From Fistularia commersonii (lineage: Eukaryota; Chordata; Actinopteri; Syngnathiformes; Fistulariidae): a stretch of 64,000 bases of DNA. The DNA lies in the NCBI GenBank assembly GCA_037954325.1, contig JBBMNZ010000001.1:17423258-17487257 (forward strand), given 5' to 3'. Position numbers and translations under genes: made by a program. This document shows positions 13,134 through 26,118 of this stretch, one piece after another. How positions within the stretch are numbered: position 1 is the first letter of the stretch; every line of letters starts with the position of its first letter. Under the pieces are notes generated by a model. The model was given only the letters and a program-made list of their open reading frames with translations, had not been told where the DNA came from and did no database searches.

Positions 13134-13274
13134 CTGAAACAAACGAGATAAAACACACATTTGATTCATCTTTTAAGTCGAATGGAATCAAACGAAACCA
13201 ATATAAAAGTGAGAATAAAAGTGTTCATGTTAAATTCACGACACAGCAGTTACTTTCATTTCAACATCATTTTG

Positions 13275-13965
13275 TCAAGTACTGTATATTCTGGTATATA
13301 AGCCGCTACTTTTTACTCGCTTTGAGAACTGCGCCCTTTGTAACGATGCGGCTAATTTATCGATTTTTATTGGGTAATTACAGTAGCTTCTTTCCGCCAA
13401 CACCGTCACAGTGGACAAATGAAACGGTTTCTGAAAATTCACTGGTATTGACGATTATTCTTCAGATCAGCCATTTAGCGCTTTTGCACACACCCCCATC
13501 ATGAAAAAGACGTGCAGAAATGCATTTGATGCTTTTCAAGTTGAAAGCAATCAGTCTGGCCATTGAAGGAAATAGAGCTGCTCCACTTAAGTTCAGCACC
13601 TGATCTGAAAAAAAGCATTTGAGTTGGGTGCCGGTAATTGTAGATGTTACTGTCATTTATAGAATTAAAAGTTTAAAAAAAATCTTTCCTGTAACATCTC
13701 CCTGCATTAATATCTCATAATATGTTTCAATAGGGACACCTGCGGCTTATGGACAAGTGCAGCTTATTTATGTGCAATTTATTTTTTCTTTATAAAACTA
13801 GTAGGAGCGGTCTGTCTATAGGTGTCGTCTATCGTTCGCAATTTACAATAATACTTAAGCAACAACGCAACCACTTTCAGTTTTTTTACTGTCTTACTGT
13901 TGTTTTGCGCATAAAACTTGATGTTTTTTAACTTCCGAAAATATGCAATAGTTTTGTTTCTGTTT
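13275..13965. repeat. Interspersed repeat with ATAAGCCGC ends
   Basis: The left end reads GTATATAAGCCGCTACTTTT and the right end carries GGGACACCTGCGGCTTATGG followed by AAGTGCAGCTTATTTATG. These pieces are typical of a non-coding repeat seen across fish genomes, possibly a non-autonomous DNA transposon. I cannot assign a superfamily. Confidence 0.5.
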
Positions 13966-14539
13966 TGATTTAAGGGGGGAGGGGGCATGTGGGTCTTTCC
14001 AGAATGGGAGTAGGATCCTTAATGTCACCTTAATGATGCTGTGTGTGTGTGTGATGGTTCCTGACGTTTGGTGAAAATATCTTTGTTCTTCTTCAGCTAT
14101 GTTAGAGATTTTTAACTGAATTAACTGACAGAAAAATCGGCTTCAATCCCACCGTGTCCAAAGTTAGGGGAATATTCCCAACACGACTCAAAAAACTGTT
14201 TGAAACCTCAGCCCCAGGGTCGACGGTGTGAAACTTGTCGTGCAGCAACAACGTGATGAGGATCGATCAGACCATGTGACCTGATTCAAACCTGACGCAT
14301 CGACAGCGCAAGCACATAGCCGCATTCCTGCTTTTTCGTATCAGCCCCGTCTCATCTAAGGTCTCTTTATGTCAGGGTGAGAGGGTGGGGTGGGTTGAGG
14401 GTTTGTAGAAAGGATAATAATGATGAGGAGGGGGTTAAAAAAAGAAAAAGAAGTCGGATGGATGGATGATAAATAGATGGATGGTTGGATGGAGGAGCAG
14501 CCGCCTCAGGCAGTGTTTCACATCTCTGAAGTCCATCCA

Positions 14540-14542
<3 letters not shown>

Positions 14543-14597
<55 letters not shown>

Positions 14598-14617
14598 CGT
14601 GTGTGTGTGTGTGTGTA
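14543..14617. repeat. (TG)n microsatellite with CG interruptions
   Basis: About 75 bp of TG with GCGTGCGT interruptions near 14593. Confidence 0.95.
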
Positions 14618-14731
14618 TGCGTGTGTGCATGCGTGCTGGTGCCTGTGCGTAAGCCTCAAGGTGCTCGAGCCTCAAGTCTTAACCACTTCTGACATCCTGC
14701 TGAGCTGCGATGGGAAATGCTGTGCACACAA

Positions 14732-14734
<3 letters not shown>

Positions 14735-14777
<43 letters not shown>
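14735..14777. repeat. (CA)n microsatellite
   Basis: CA array 120 bp after the TG array at 14543, so the two could pair as an inverted repeat. Confidence 0.95.
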
Positions 14778-14782
<5 letters not shown>

Positions 14783-16039
14783 TATCGTTGTCAAGGCAAC
14801 AGTGTGTCAGTCAGTATGACATTAATTTATGCGCAAATGAAACCATCACTGAACAGAAACAGTGGAAGTGGATTCGACTGATGTCACATTAAAGGTGCAA
14901 TTTGTAGCTGACTGTTAGCGGTGTGTCTAATATTCCCCTCCCAACCTCTAGGAGGCAGTAGATCCAAAGTTGTAGTGAAGTTGCATACGCAACAAATGTG
15001 AAACTGAAGCTAATGTCATGCTAATGTACTACTTTCAAATCAATCAATCAATCAATAAATAAATAATGTAATACATACAATGAAATAAATCAAAATAAAA
15101 ACATTTTTAAAAAGAAAATTACCTGGTTAGATGAGTAGTTTTTTTTTTTAATAAACTGAACCAGAACAAACAAACAAGGGAATTAAATACAAAGAGAAAC
15201 TACAAGCGTTTTGTTTTTGATAGTGCCGCCCAGTAAGTGTCGTGCCTGTCATTTTGTCTTGTGGTTCTGGCTGAACTGAGATGCCCGTCCGTCTGCAGTG
15301 ACGGATCAACAGGCTTCGTCATCTTTCATCACATGACAAGGTCACACGTCAGCAGCGACAATGTTTACGGCCAAGAAACGCACAACGACACGCATGGACA
15401 CACTAAGACTGATGGGGTGGAGGGAGAAGCGCTACCTATGTACATGCCAGCACCTCCTGGACTGAACCTGAGCAGTCCAAGTAGAAGTAATCAAATCCAA
15501 TTATTTTCATATGATTGTTTTAAATTTTGTGTCTTCTAGTGTTATCTTTCACTATGTTTTTAAATGCTACAGTATTTCAATCTGAAAAAAAAAAAAACAT
15601 CTAACATTCAAGAAAAATAGTTCTTTTTACATTTCAACATTTATTAATATAAATTGTTAATTATTTGTATTTTTTGAATGCTCCAAAAAAAAAAAAAAAA
15701 AATGAAAGATTGAATAATCCCACATGATCTGCAGGTTTCATTGGATTTGGTGATCCTTTTGGTTCCCTTTTGATTTCCATTTCTGGCTTAAATCTGAATA
15801 ATTATCTGGGTATAATACTAAATAAATTACAGATTTTTGTCCTTGACAAACCATTTTTTCTGGAATTGAGATCCTGGGACTATTTTATTGCAACATTATT
15901 CTATATACCTGAAAGTATATCCAACCATAAAAATTCTTTTACAGCAGGGAAAGGGGGCGAAGAGGTTGATATTGATCTATTGATCTATAGCGAACGGTTC
16001 CTACATCAGAGATCAAGCCACTTGCGATATATTAAGGTT

Positions 16040-16480
16040 AAATCGTTAAATCCTGCTGATGAACCTCAGCCTCCCGTCCCTCAGTATCACATCCACATCC
16101 ACATGAACCACTGCCGTCTCCATCCCGCTATCATTGCCGCCTGCAAAACCTCGTAAATTACTGAAATCTGGCGCCTGATTGAGTAATTTCAGCCCCCCCT
16201 CCCCCCTTGCGGTGTCAGTCCCAGATAAGCTGGCGGCTAATAAACATAAAGTACATCTATCAGTAGTGGGAGCTTTTCAGTATCCGGCGTCAGGCGGCTG
16301 GAAGGAGTGAATGAGGTTGTAGCAGATTAGCCAGGGTATCGGCGCCGCCATCGTATTTCAGTGCCGCATTTCGTTTCCCGCCTCTAATATATGGAGAGCG
16401 TGGAATCGATAAGAGTAGAACAGCTGGCCATCAATCACACCGCGATAAAACGCACAGCTTTTTACTGCTGGTCGCGTGCA
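16040..16480. promoter_or_regulatory. Candidate conserved non-coding element
   Basis: A 440-bp block of clearly higher complexity. It has CCAGATAAGCTGGCGGCTAA (GATA-type site), GGTATCGGCGCCGCC and GCTGGCCATCAATCACACCG (PBX/MEIS-like ATCAATCA). No coding frame fits AKAP6. Confidence 0.35.
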
Positions 16481-16496
16481 GGGCTCCTAATAAGAG

Positions 16497-16538
16497 GTGT
16501 GTGTGTGTGTGTGTGTGTGTGTGGGGGGGGGGGGGGGG
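16497..16538. repeat. (GT)n with G-run
   Basis: GT array ends in an uninterrupted run of about 16 G. Confidence 0.95.
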
Positions 16539-17194
16539 TCTGTGTGACAGAGTGGAGTGCGCGTGTGTAGTTGGGGTGTTGTTTAACCCTCGACCTCATG
16601 AAAACCAAATTAAGACAAACTGACAGTTAAAAAATGAAAGGTATGCCTCTTCAATATTTACCCATTTTCTACCATTTCAATTGACCAACAGATCAGTATA
16701 ATACGTCTATTTATCAAATATTTTATCATATCAAAGTACTTCATTCTCAGCATACTTATTAATGTAACTATACAACTTTTAATTACTTCAGTTCTATTCT
16801 AGCTTCAATCAAACAATTAGTTCATTAATTGGATGAAAAAGGTGTTTAATAAATCAATACATTTAGCCTGCAATTTTAAATTTATGAATTGATTCTTATG
16901 TATTTATTGATTCAATATTTGTCAATTTATTTCTAATCATTTTAAAACTGAGGGGGGTTGGAGATGAACAGCAAGTAAGTTGACAATTTGATATTAATTT
17001 GATTATTTGGTTGTTTGACAGAAATCACATTCAATTCCAAAATAATCAAAATATATCATTCACAACGACTTAAATAAGTTATTGAAGGGATCGGACTGAT
17101 GATTTTAAACATTCTCATATCACATCTGTTAAACCAGTAAAAAGAGCAGCTAGATGATGTGATTCATTTACATCCAGCTACTGAGATTAATCAG

Positions 17195-17255
17195 ATGATA
17201 GTATTTAGCATGATAGCATTTAGCATGATAGTGCTAGCATGATAGCGTTAGCATC
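17195..17255. repeat. Minisatellite of TAGCATGATAG units
   Basis: Four to five imperfect units of 12-14 bp with the shared core AGCATGATAG. Confidence 0.8.
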
Positions 17256-17485
17256 TTAGTTCAGCGCAGCTGTTTGGATTCACATATTGACATGATGCCA
17301 TTTAGCTGTTTAAAGGATGGGGGTGGGCTGAGGGCAGAGGGGTGGGGTTGAGACATGAAAAGGATTTGTCATTGGGACTGAGTCTCTCTTTTACTACTCA
17401 CACTCCAACACACACAAACATACAGATGCAATGGCAGAATGGATAACATAATGATTATAAAAAAGGAAACGTAGTTGTCCCCCCC

Positions 17486-17486
<1 letters not shown>

Positions 17487-17517
<31 letters not shown>
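17487..17517. repeat. (CA)n microsatellite
   Basis: Uninterrupted CA array preceded by a C-run. Confidence 0.95.
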
Positions 17518-17520
<3 letters not shown>

Positions 17521-17913
17521 AGAGAAAAACACCCCTGCTTAATGTTACTGATCGGATTATAGGACTTGTCAGAGGTAAATATATTGCCGATATTTATGTG
17601 TTTATTTTTTGTGTTGTGTTTTTTCAGGATAGTTTTTAAGGGAATTCTCCCTGGTTTATATATATATATATTTTTTTTTATTTCCTATGTTTGATTTTGA
17701 ATTCAATGCGACTCTTCGACCCTAGAGTGAGTAAAATTGTGTGTTAGGGGAGAAAAAACACAAATGTTCTGTTGGCTGAATTTGTTACGAAACCGTGCGT
17801 CAGATTTAAAGTGTTTAGCTCTGGCGTTGCAGCTCTTTATCTGTGGTGTCTCTGGATCGTCCATCGCAGACGATCAATAGGCCTTTCATTGGCTGCCATC
17901 TCTCACAAAGACC

Positions 17914-17918
<5 letters not shown>

Positions 17919-17983
<65 letters not shown>
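17919..17983. repeat. (TG)n microsatellite, about 65 bp
   Basis: One of the longest pure TG arrays in the window. Confidence 0.98.
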
Positions 17984-17985
<2 letters not shown>

Positions 17986-19739
17986 TGTGTGCTTGTGATC
18001 ACAGGCGTCCTCCCCCTCACCGGAAAGACCTGTGCTTACTCGTTTCACAAGCCCTAAAACACACACGTATGGACACACACACTCGCATGAACACGCACGT
18101 GCCAGCTGGACCAAATATTCAATCGGGGAAAGCAGCTACCCTCTCGTTTTCTCTTCCTCCCCCCACCGTTGTACCACCACAGAGCTGTGTGTTCTTTGGT
18201 TTGGTGAGAGAGCAATGCAAAGGATGAGAGAAAAGAGAGAGGCTATAGAAAACAATAAAGATACATTTTGTTGCACAGAAACGATACCCAGCTGCTTAAC
18301 AGCGGCAACATAGGACACGCAACACAGGAATTAATGTGCACAACAGAATTGTAGAAACATATGTAAAAGGTCTGGGCTTTTATGAATGTTTATACAAAGT
18401 TATGAATTTGTGTCAATAGAAACAAATATTTGATTATTTTAGTCATTAGCTTATCACCGCCTTCATGCCTGCATAACGATGGAGCCATAGGGAGACTTGG
18501 AGATAGAAATAGCACAAGGAGTCTTTAGTGGCCAGAGAGTGGAACTACAAATATGGAGTTGGTGGCATTTGAGCTAGGCAAAAACATCATTTAAAATAAA
18601 AAATGCGACAAAAGGTACTCACTGATCAACTACTTTAAAGATCAAAATCCAGAACAAAAGATAGCATTTTGCATATGTATACCTTTATTTGTGAATAATT
18701 AGTACATTCTAATGAAAATGACCCAAAGGGGAAAATGAATATTTTAACAGTGAACTAGATCGACAGTCATCAAATGAGGATTTTTTTTTTTTTTCCTTTT
18801 AGAAACCAGGATAAAATTGAATTATATTTAAGTTTATTAAAGTAAGAGTGTCCTGGCCAGGTCAACGGCTGTCAGGACTTTTTTTTTTTTTTTTTTAAAT
18901 ATCTCGTACTTTTGTTATGAATTTTTTTTAGGTTATAAATCACTGTCATTTGTATAAGGCCAAAGTTCTATTGAGGTCCCCATTCAAGGGTGTGAGGACT
19001 AAACTACGCAGTCCGTGCAAGTGTACTTCATCAGTTGATTGTTAGCTTGGATTTTTAGGGGATTTTGAAACCTGTACACAATATTCTAAAAAGTTCACTG
19101 TCCCCAAATGAGTAAATTTAATGTTCGCTACATCAATTTAATGTTCAAAGATGTGGATTATTTTTACTTATTTGTCCAGGTGATCTCAAATGGCTTGGGT
19201 GCATTAATAATTTATAGCAAACCAACTCTCAGCCCTTGGAAGGTTAAAACAAGATATATATGTATATATAAATATGTATATATACATTTTATTTTGTATT
19301 TATTTTTATTTTCTTCAACATGAGTGTGACTAGTTCAGCCGAATCCTGATGACATGACAAGTTAAAGCTCCTGCAGTCCTTAAGGTCAGACATTCGCCGT
19401 ACAGCTTTCAGGTGAGACAAAGATTGGGGTCGCGGTCGAATGTATGGTGAAAGTCATTGGAGACCTTGCGGCCGGGAGGGTCATGTTGATCTTTTCGGGG
19501 GGTTTAACAAAGTCCAACAGTTTCTGAAAATGTAAAAACACAAGACATGCAAGGGGGGAAAAACACACGCTGACTGTCATCGGGGGAATGTGATCTTTGG
19601 AGTTTGCCGGAGAGAAAACACAAAGGCGCGAAAAAGCAGGAGGGGAAACAGATACGGAGACAAAACGGTCGACAACAACAAAAAAAACATAATTATACAC
19701 ACAAACACACACTTAATAACTACAAAGTGCGAGTGTGAC

Positions 19740-19930
19740 TATCGGTGCACACACACGCATTGCCGGTTAGCAGCTATCGACGGCGCCGCAGTACAAAGTC
19801 CTATTAGCGATGCCTTTTCATCCCGTCGTCTGCTTTATTTAACGAGACGCGCCAATTAAGAGCTGCAGATTCTAATTGAAGCTAACCGCTGCTAACGCTA
19901 GCGCTGCTGGCAGCCACAACAAAGTCGACA
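19740..19930. promoter_or_regulatory. Candidate conserved non-coding element
   Basis: Unique block with AGCTATCGACGGCGCCGCAG, GACGCGCCAATTAAGAGC and TTCTAATTGAAGC (homeodomain-like cores), between simple repeats. Confidence 0.3.
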
Positions 19931-19996
19931 CGTGTAAACAAACCGACACACACACGCGCGCGCAAATGTCTCATCCAAATATTTATTACTGCTGTT

Positions 19997-20007
19997 TGTG
20001 TGTGTGT

Positions 20008-20058
<51 letters not shown>
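19997..20058. repeat. (TG)n microsatellite
   Basis: TG array with one TA interruption; further TG arrays follow at 20150, 20262-20298 and 20462-20488. Confidence 0.95.
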
Positions 20059-20059
<1 letters not shown>

Positions 20060-20257
20060 ATGCATGCGCTCAATGCCATTCTGCAGGGACGATGTGGAGA
20101 TGCTGATTTGAAAATCTGTCGAGGAACATGCAAATATATGCAAATTGAGTTTGTGTGTGTGTGTGTATGTGTGTTGTAGCTAAAACACATGCCTACTGTT
20201 ATGCATATGTGTTATTTGCACGCTTATATGCAAACACGATCTGTTTGTCTGTTTGTT

Positions 20258-20303
<46 letters not shown>

Positions 20304-21026
20304 GTCAGCGATGTGCGTCACTTGTTTTTTAACATTGATATGCAACTTGTGTATGTCCATGTACTTTTGAATGCATCTGTGATGAGTGCTGCTGTCTGGA
20401 GTTTGTGTGAAGCCCATATGTCTGCAATAAAGAATATGAGTTACTAGGTTTGACCCATGTGTGTGTACGTGTGTGTGTGTGTGTGTGTTGATGTGCGTCT
20501 GCATTTGTGTGTGGTGCTCACTGATCTATCTATCTATCTGAGGTTTGGTTTTGCAGATTTAAAAGCGAGAAATGTTATGATGTTTGCAAAAAAAGTATGT
20601 GAATTATCCAGTACCTGTGTACTGCAGGATGTTGCACTTACCGATCCATATGGGATTTGATGTAAATGTGCCACTAGGTGTATGCATGTGTGTTTGCATG
20701 TGTGTGTAGTTTGCTGATGTGTTGTTATTTAGCCGTTTTATGCATTTTTTTACATGTGACACATCTGTCCAGTTGCATGTGCGCACGTGTGTTTGTGTGT
20801 GCGCAAACTCATCAGTGTCACCTGTATTATTTCACATTGAAAATGAACTTACTTGTGTCCATGTTGTGTCCGACTGAGCACATCTGTGATCATGACTACT
20901 GGTTACATTGTGTGTGAATGTGTGTGTACATGTGTCCCTGTGTGTGGGCATGTGTGCACAACCCATATGTTTGCCATAAAAAACAGAGCGTAATTGCCAA
21001 ATGTATGTGTGTTGCTGATCTGTAGT

Positions 21027-21032
<6 letters not shown>

Positions 21033-21060
<28 letters not shown>
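21033..21060. repeat. (TG)n microsatellite
   Basis: Short pure TG array. Confidence 0.95.
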
Positions 21061-22331
21061 CAAAACGGGAGCGAGAGTCATTTGATTTTGTGAGAGAAAA
21101 TTAGGCAGGGCAAACAAGGGGAGACAGAGGGAAAGAGTGAGTTGCAAAAGATGCAGATGGAGCAGAAAAAGAAGATAAGAGCTGGGAGGATTAAAAACAC
21201 TGCTTTTCCGATCATCCTGCTGCGCGACCTTCGATCTCTGTGGATCTGAACACTCCCTTACACAGACCGAAGAACAGGAAAGAAACTCATCAGGAAATAG
21301 CCTTCGAAAGAGATGCTTTTTTGAAGAAACAAAAAAAATTAATAAATTCATAAAGACCTTTTTTAAAGCTTAGAAAATAAAAAAATAGACTTGATTAATG
21401 AATTGTGAAAAATAATTCAGTTTTATTTACTTAAATTAAGTCAAAGAATAGTTAATAAATAAGTCTGATAAATGTCATTCTATTTCTCTCTTAGTTTTCC
21501 AATTTTAGTACTATGTTGTTTCAAGTTGTTTCAACAACAAGTTGTTTCCAAATATTTCGAAGCAAAGATATCCAGCTAAGCTCCCAAGAACTGACTTGGT
21601 GTTGAAAGTCATTTGAGATATTCATCCATACTTTATACATATTTTGTCTTTCCATCTAAATTTGCCCTTTTTAAAATTATAAATTCAAAAGAAGATCCTT
21701 AGAGTCCAGGAGGACTGCATTTGGCCCCTTTCTTAAAACAAAATAAGTTCACAGAGACCAATCACAAAGCTATCTTACAATGGTTGATGCTGTTCTATGG
21801 TGAATGCTATGGTAATTGTAAATTTTTATGGCGTATTAATTTGTTGGACACAATATGTCAAAAGCATGCAAAAATGACAGCGAAAGGTCCTCTGTGATTA
21901 TTTTTAGCCTACTGAATTTTAATTTGGTCTTATCATCCCCACAAGCTGACATCTTCCACATCCCACGATACAAGTGCTTTGTGATTTATATTGTTTCTTT
22001 CATAACTCGAAAGAAGAGTAATGTAACTCAATAATTTATCATTTGTTTTTATCTGTTTGCTTTCATTGCATTTATGTCATCTTAATTGCCATGTATTTTA
22101 TATCATATTAATATAATTTTACTAATTTAAGTTTGTGACTGTTTGTCACAAGCTGTAACGATCTTGAGCCGATTTTCCTTCAACGTATACGAAAGTTTTG
22201 AAAACAACATTTACAAGTCACAAGCAACAATACAGAAAAGAGGCGAAGCAGCCGTTTGAGGACATTTGGACTTCCTGATAAAATCCCTCAGATGACATGT
22301 GACACTTCAAATGTCCACTGGGTGGGGAGGT

Positions 22332-22555
22332 TCATCCATCCATCCATTATCTACCACTTATCTTGCACTCAGGTCACGGGGATGCAGACGGGGTGCTCCC
22401 TGGATCGGTCAATAGTCAATCGCAGGGCCACATACAGAGACAAACAACAACTTAATCACTTGTTCAATTTTTTCAAATTTTGCCAATTTACCTTCTGCAT
22501 GTTTTTGTGTTGTGGGAGAAAACCGGAGGACACCCATGCAAACTCCATGCAACTG
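22332..22555 (+). repeat. Fish interspersed repeat with TGGGAGAAAACC core, copy 1
   Basis: It starts CATCCATCCATCCATTATCT, has CTCCCTGGATCGGTCAATAG and CAATCGCAGGGCCACATA in the middle, and ends with the GTGGGAGAAAACCGGAGGA core and CATGCAAACTCCATGCAA. The pattern is common in teleost introns. It is non-coding. Confidence 0.75.
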
Positions 22556-22699
22556 TGGACATGATTTTTGTTGTCAAACTACTGGATTTATGCCTCAAGA
22601 GGCATAAAACATAACAAAACTAAAACTGAAATGTTTTTCCTTTTTCTTTCTTCCTCTTTCAACAATCACCTCTTCAGGTTTATCTTGTCCTCCCAGTGG

Positions 22700-22900
22700 C
22701 CCTCAGTTGAAACGCTGCGTCCGTCCCCTCGCTCAAAACCTCGGGGCATCTATGCTAAATCAACGGGAGCTCCGGGGTAAACGTGCAACCGGCATTCGCT
22801 GCTGCAGGGAATTAACCACAATTCCTGAGTGACATTAACGGAGGGGGATAATAGGCTGAAGCCTGGCAGCCTCCCAGAACAATAACAGTCGGACCAACCA
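22700..22900. promoter_or_regulatory. Candidate conserved non-coding element
   Basis: Contains GGAATTAACCACAATTCCTG, GGGGGATAATAGGCTG (GATA) and CCAGAACAATAACAG (SOX-type ACAAT). Confidence 0.3.
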
Positions 22901-23728
22901 GGGGGTTTGTATTAATTTACTTTGGAAATGACAATTTTGTGTTTTGTTCTTTTTTTTGCTTTTTTTTTTTTTTTTTGTTTTGTTTTCTTCCATCGACCTG
23001 AGAAAAGTCTCATGGACAAATTTTCCGGAAAACTGAGAGAAGAGGAGCAAAGCAGCTTTTAGGGGAAACTGCTCGGGCAACAACGATAATTATAGTTATT
23101 AAAGAGCTATGTTTTGTTCTAAAAAGGAGGAAAAAACACTTTTCCAATGATTCTGAGTTAGATGTTTCAGAATACACTGCTGTGAATACAGATCAGTCAT
23201 CAGCACAATGAAGCAGACAAGGTCTGGCTTGTTTTCAGACTGACTCTTCTGCTATTTCTCAATATCTTTATTTATCTTTATTACTAATTTCTAGCAGATA
23301 ATGGTCTCTATATGATTTCCTGCAAACTAATCAATTAATTTTAGCATTTTTCCTGTCTTCAAATTAAAAAAAAAAAATCCTGTAATTTCCTGCCGTTTTT
23401 GTAAATGGTATATAATTAATACTACTGTTATTATTATTATTTCAGACATTCAAGTATTTTTTTTTTACATCTTAACTTTTCTCAACTCTTTGGATAAGTA
23501 GCTATTTTGGAAATACAATTTAAGTGAAAATAAATGAAATGAAAATGCATTTGAAAATTGAATTGAAAAATATCAATTTACTAAAATATTGCCAATCCCA
23601 AAAATGTGTGTAAAAAAACTGACGGTAAGCATTCCGAGATATTGCTGTAAGAAAAACACTACCAAAAATTGGGCAAGAAAAAAAATGAACATTCCTATTG
23701 TCAATTTAGAGGCATCTATAACAAAACC

Positions 23729-23820
23729 TGTGTGTGTGTGTGTGTGTGTGCGTGCGTGTGTGCGTGCGTGCGTCCGTGCGTCCGTGCGTGCGTCCGTGCG
23801 TGCGTGCGTCCGTGTGTGTG
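23729..23820. repeat. (TG)n leading into CGTG/CGTC tetranucleotide array
   Basis: The TG array changes to alternating GCGT and CCGT tetranucleotides at 23748-23815, a CpG-rich tandem array. Confidence 0.93.
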
Positions 23821-23911
23821 AGCATTCAAGTATTTGCGTAAGTGAGTCAGTAGCTACTGGGTACATCCATATGTATAAATGCAAATACATTTCCGTACAA
23901 CCGTATGTGCG

Positions 23912-23916
<5 letters not shown>

Positions 23917-23964
<48 letters not shown>
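23917..23964. repeat. (TG)n microsatellite
   Basis: Pure TG array about 160 bp from coding exon 10. Confidence 0.95.
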
Positions 23965-23966
<2 letters not shown>

Positions 23967-24127
23967 CCTGATGTGTGCCTGACCTAAAAGGTTTGCGTTT
24001 AGTCTTTTGTCTTCACAACTTTGCCGGCTTTTTAATCTCCCATTCATGGGTTGCGAAGTGAGAGGATGTATGTTTTCGAGCGCTAGCGTGTCCGTGTGTC
24101 TGCATGTGCACATATGCATGCTCTCAC

Positions 24128-24250
24128 CAGGTGTGTGTCCAGGTAAGTCCTCAGGCTGTCCAGATCCTGTCTGGGCTGTGTCCAGTTCTCAGTGGCGTCC
24201 AGCGCCTCCTGCAGCCACAGGATGAAGCCATCCAACTGCTGGACGAAGCT
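24128..24250 (-). CDS. akap6: AKAP6 coding exon 10, spectrin-like repeat 1, helix A/B (residues 683-723)
   Basis: Forty-one codons read FVQQLDGFILWLQEA, then TENWTQP and DLDSLRTYLDTHL. This matches the human FVNKLDEFIQWLNEA / TENWTPP segment. It is the first half of the first spectrin-like repeat, with the buried Trp residues kept. The acceptor is CTCCGTCCGCAG and the donor CACCTG followed by GTGAGAG, phase 0. The exon lies 7.8 kb from exon 9 and 11 kb from exon 11. Confidence 0.95.
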
Positions 24251-25641
24251 CTGCGGACGGAGAGACAGGGCGGAGGGTCAGAACAATGGCAGCTATTAAA
24301 AAAAAACAGATGTGGAGCCGCATGGCGAAACAGAGAGGACAGTGAGAGGAGGGAGGGGGGGACAGACGGAGAAAGATACGCTGAGATGTCTTGGGAGTCT
24401 GAGCAAGGAGGTGCAAGGGGGCCTTCAAGATGACTCACAAGGGAGAAGTTTGCCTAAAAATCTGTGATCGATATCTTCATTAACCTTGTTTGTTTTCTGA
24501 TACTTCATCATTTATAATTAGTTGTCTTGTTGAGTCTGTTTCAGACAAAAATGCTGAATAAGAGTCGGACAAAACCCAACAGGTAGTTGTTTTTTTTCTG
24601 ACTTCATCTAAACCCCACAAGCCCTTCAGTTGCCTAAACCCGCCATGGGATTCCACTCATTTCGATGCAGCAGGTAGTTTCGAAAAAAATTGTAATCTCA
24701 CAAGTCATTGTGCCTTCTAAGTGAGTTTGTTGTTTTTTCAGTTACACATCAGTAGTTTTACAGAGAAAGAGTGGAAAGGCCTCGAAAGGTGCAGGAACCA
24801 GAGGCTGTGTTTAATGAGAGGACAAGGCAAACGAGACGGGCGACGGACGGCGAGCTGGATGTCTGTGTCTCCTTCACCGCCTGCTTGCCCTTCACCAATG
24901 CGCTGAGACAAAACAACAGAGAAGGGGAGCGCGTCCTGCTGTGGAGGAACACTGCCATCTACTGGCTGGGGGGGTCAGCACAGGCAGCGCCGCAGCCCCA
25001 AAGGTGCTGAAATCCCAAATGAAGGTCGTGGGTTTTCGCCTGAATCCACGGGGAGGAGGGGCTTAATGGTGTAAGGGAATCAGAGCTTCCCCTCCTCGTG
25101 GTTTATTCGTTGCACATTGTAAAATGTCGGGAAATTCGCAGAGAGACAGGAGGAGATCAGGCGATGCAGTATCAAGACGCCATATTGATTTTGTGCCGTT
25201 AAATCCACTCTACTGCTGAGGAGGCGACGGAGGAGACGTCTCATAGGCGAGGGCTTAGAGGAGTTCAGTCATGAAGGGGAGATGGAGGTGACGGAGACCA
25301 AAGGGCCGAATCAGAGTAAGAGACAGGAAACACCACAACCTTTAAAACGGTCCAGTGTTTCTCTGAACGCAGTTGCACTGAGTGAAATCAACCTGACGCA
25401 CCCCCTTTGCTCCAGACTAGCAGGAAATATTGACAAAATGCAACCATTTTTTTGTGCGCACTGAGTGCAATAAATTGGATCTTGGATCTAAATTGTAATC
25501 TTTTTGAAAAAAAAAAAGCAGAATAGCATGGAATTGCTTGAAAAATGACACAAAAAATGATGTAAAATCTAGGGAGGGGTGTGTGGAGATTTAGCTTTCA
25601 AAAAGACAGGAGAATTAATAAAAATAACAGTGAAAAAGATA

Positions 25642-25644
<3 letters not shown>

Positions 25645-25678
<34 letters not shown>
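25645..25678. repeat. (CA)n microsatellite
   Basis: Pure CA array followed by TATATA, about 200 bp before the Tc1-like element. Confidence 0.95.
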
Positions 25679-25680
<2 letters not shown>

Positions 25681-26118
25681 TATATAGTAGCATTTTAGTC
25701 AGTGAAAACACCCGGTTGACAGTAAAATGTCAGTTTAATAAGCACTAGCTGTTGTTGGCCACAGCCAAACCACACAAGCCTGCAATACAACTAACTGTTG
25801 CCGCTCAATTCCAGGTTGAAAAAAAAAAAACGAATTCCTTGCACCCCAAACCACACCCACAAAATTCCCAGCAACCCGTAAATCACACAGAAAACACATT
25901 GTGTGATTTTAAGTAAATAATTTGCATTTTATTGACTGACAAGTATTTGGTCCCCTACCAACCAGTAAGAATTGCAGCTCTCAAAGACCTATTAGTTCTT
26001 CTTGACGAAGCCCTCCTGTTCTTCACATCATTACCTGTATTAATGCACCAGTTTGAACTCCATACCAGTATAAAAGACACCCGTCAACACGCTCAAACAA
26101 AACTCCAACCTCTCCACA

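Larger units (their letters stand above)
13134..24127 (-). other. akap6: AKAP6 intron between coding exons 10 and 11 (11.0 kb)
   Basis: No exon seen. Contents include many TG/CA arrays (23.7-23.96, 21.03, 20.0-20.5, 17.9, 17.5, 16.5 and 14.5-14.8 kb), candidate elements at 22700-22900, 19740-19930 and 16040-16480, a fish repeat at 22332-22555, an ATAAGCCGC-type repeat at 13275-13965 and a small GCATGATAG minisatellite at 17195. The stretches 18.3-19.7 and 21.3-22.3 kb are plain AT-rich sequence. Confidence 0.85.

Noticed and set aside
15770..16156. 128-codon plus-strand frame
   Set aside because: No recognisable protein, no splice partners; overlaps the candidate non-coding element.
17195..17255. 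CRISPR-like array
   Set aside because: Units are contiguous 12-14 bp minisatellite repeats without spacers, in a vertebrate intron.
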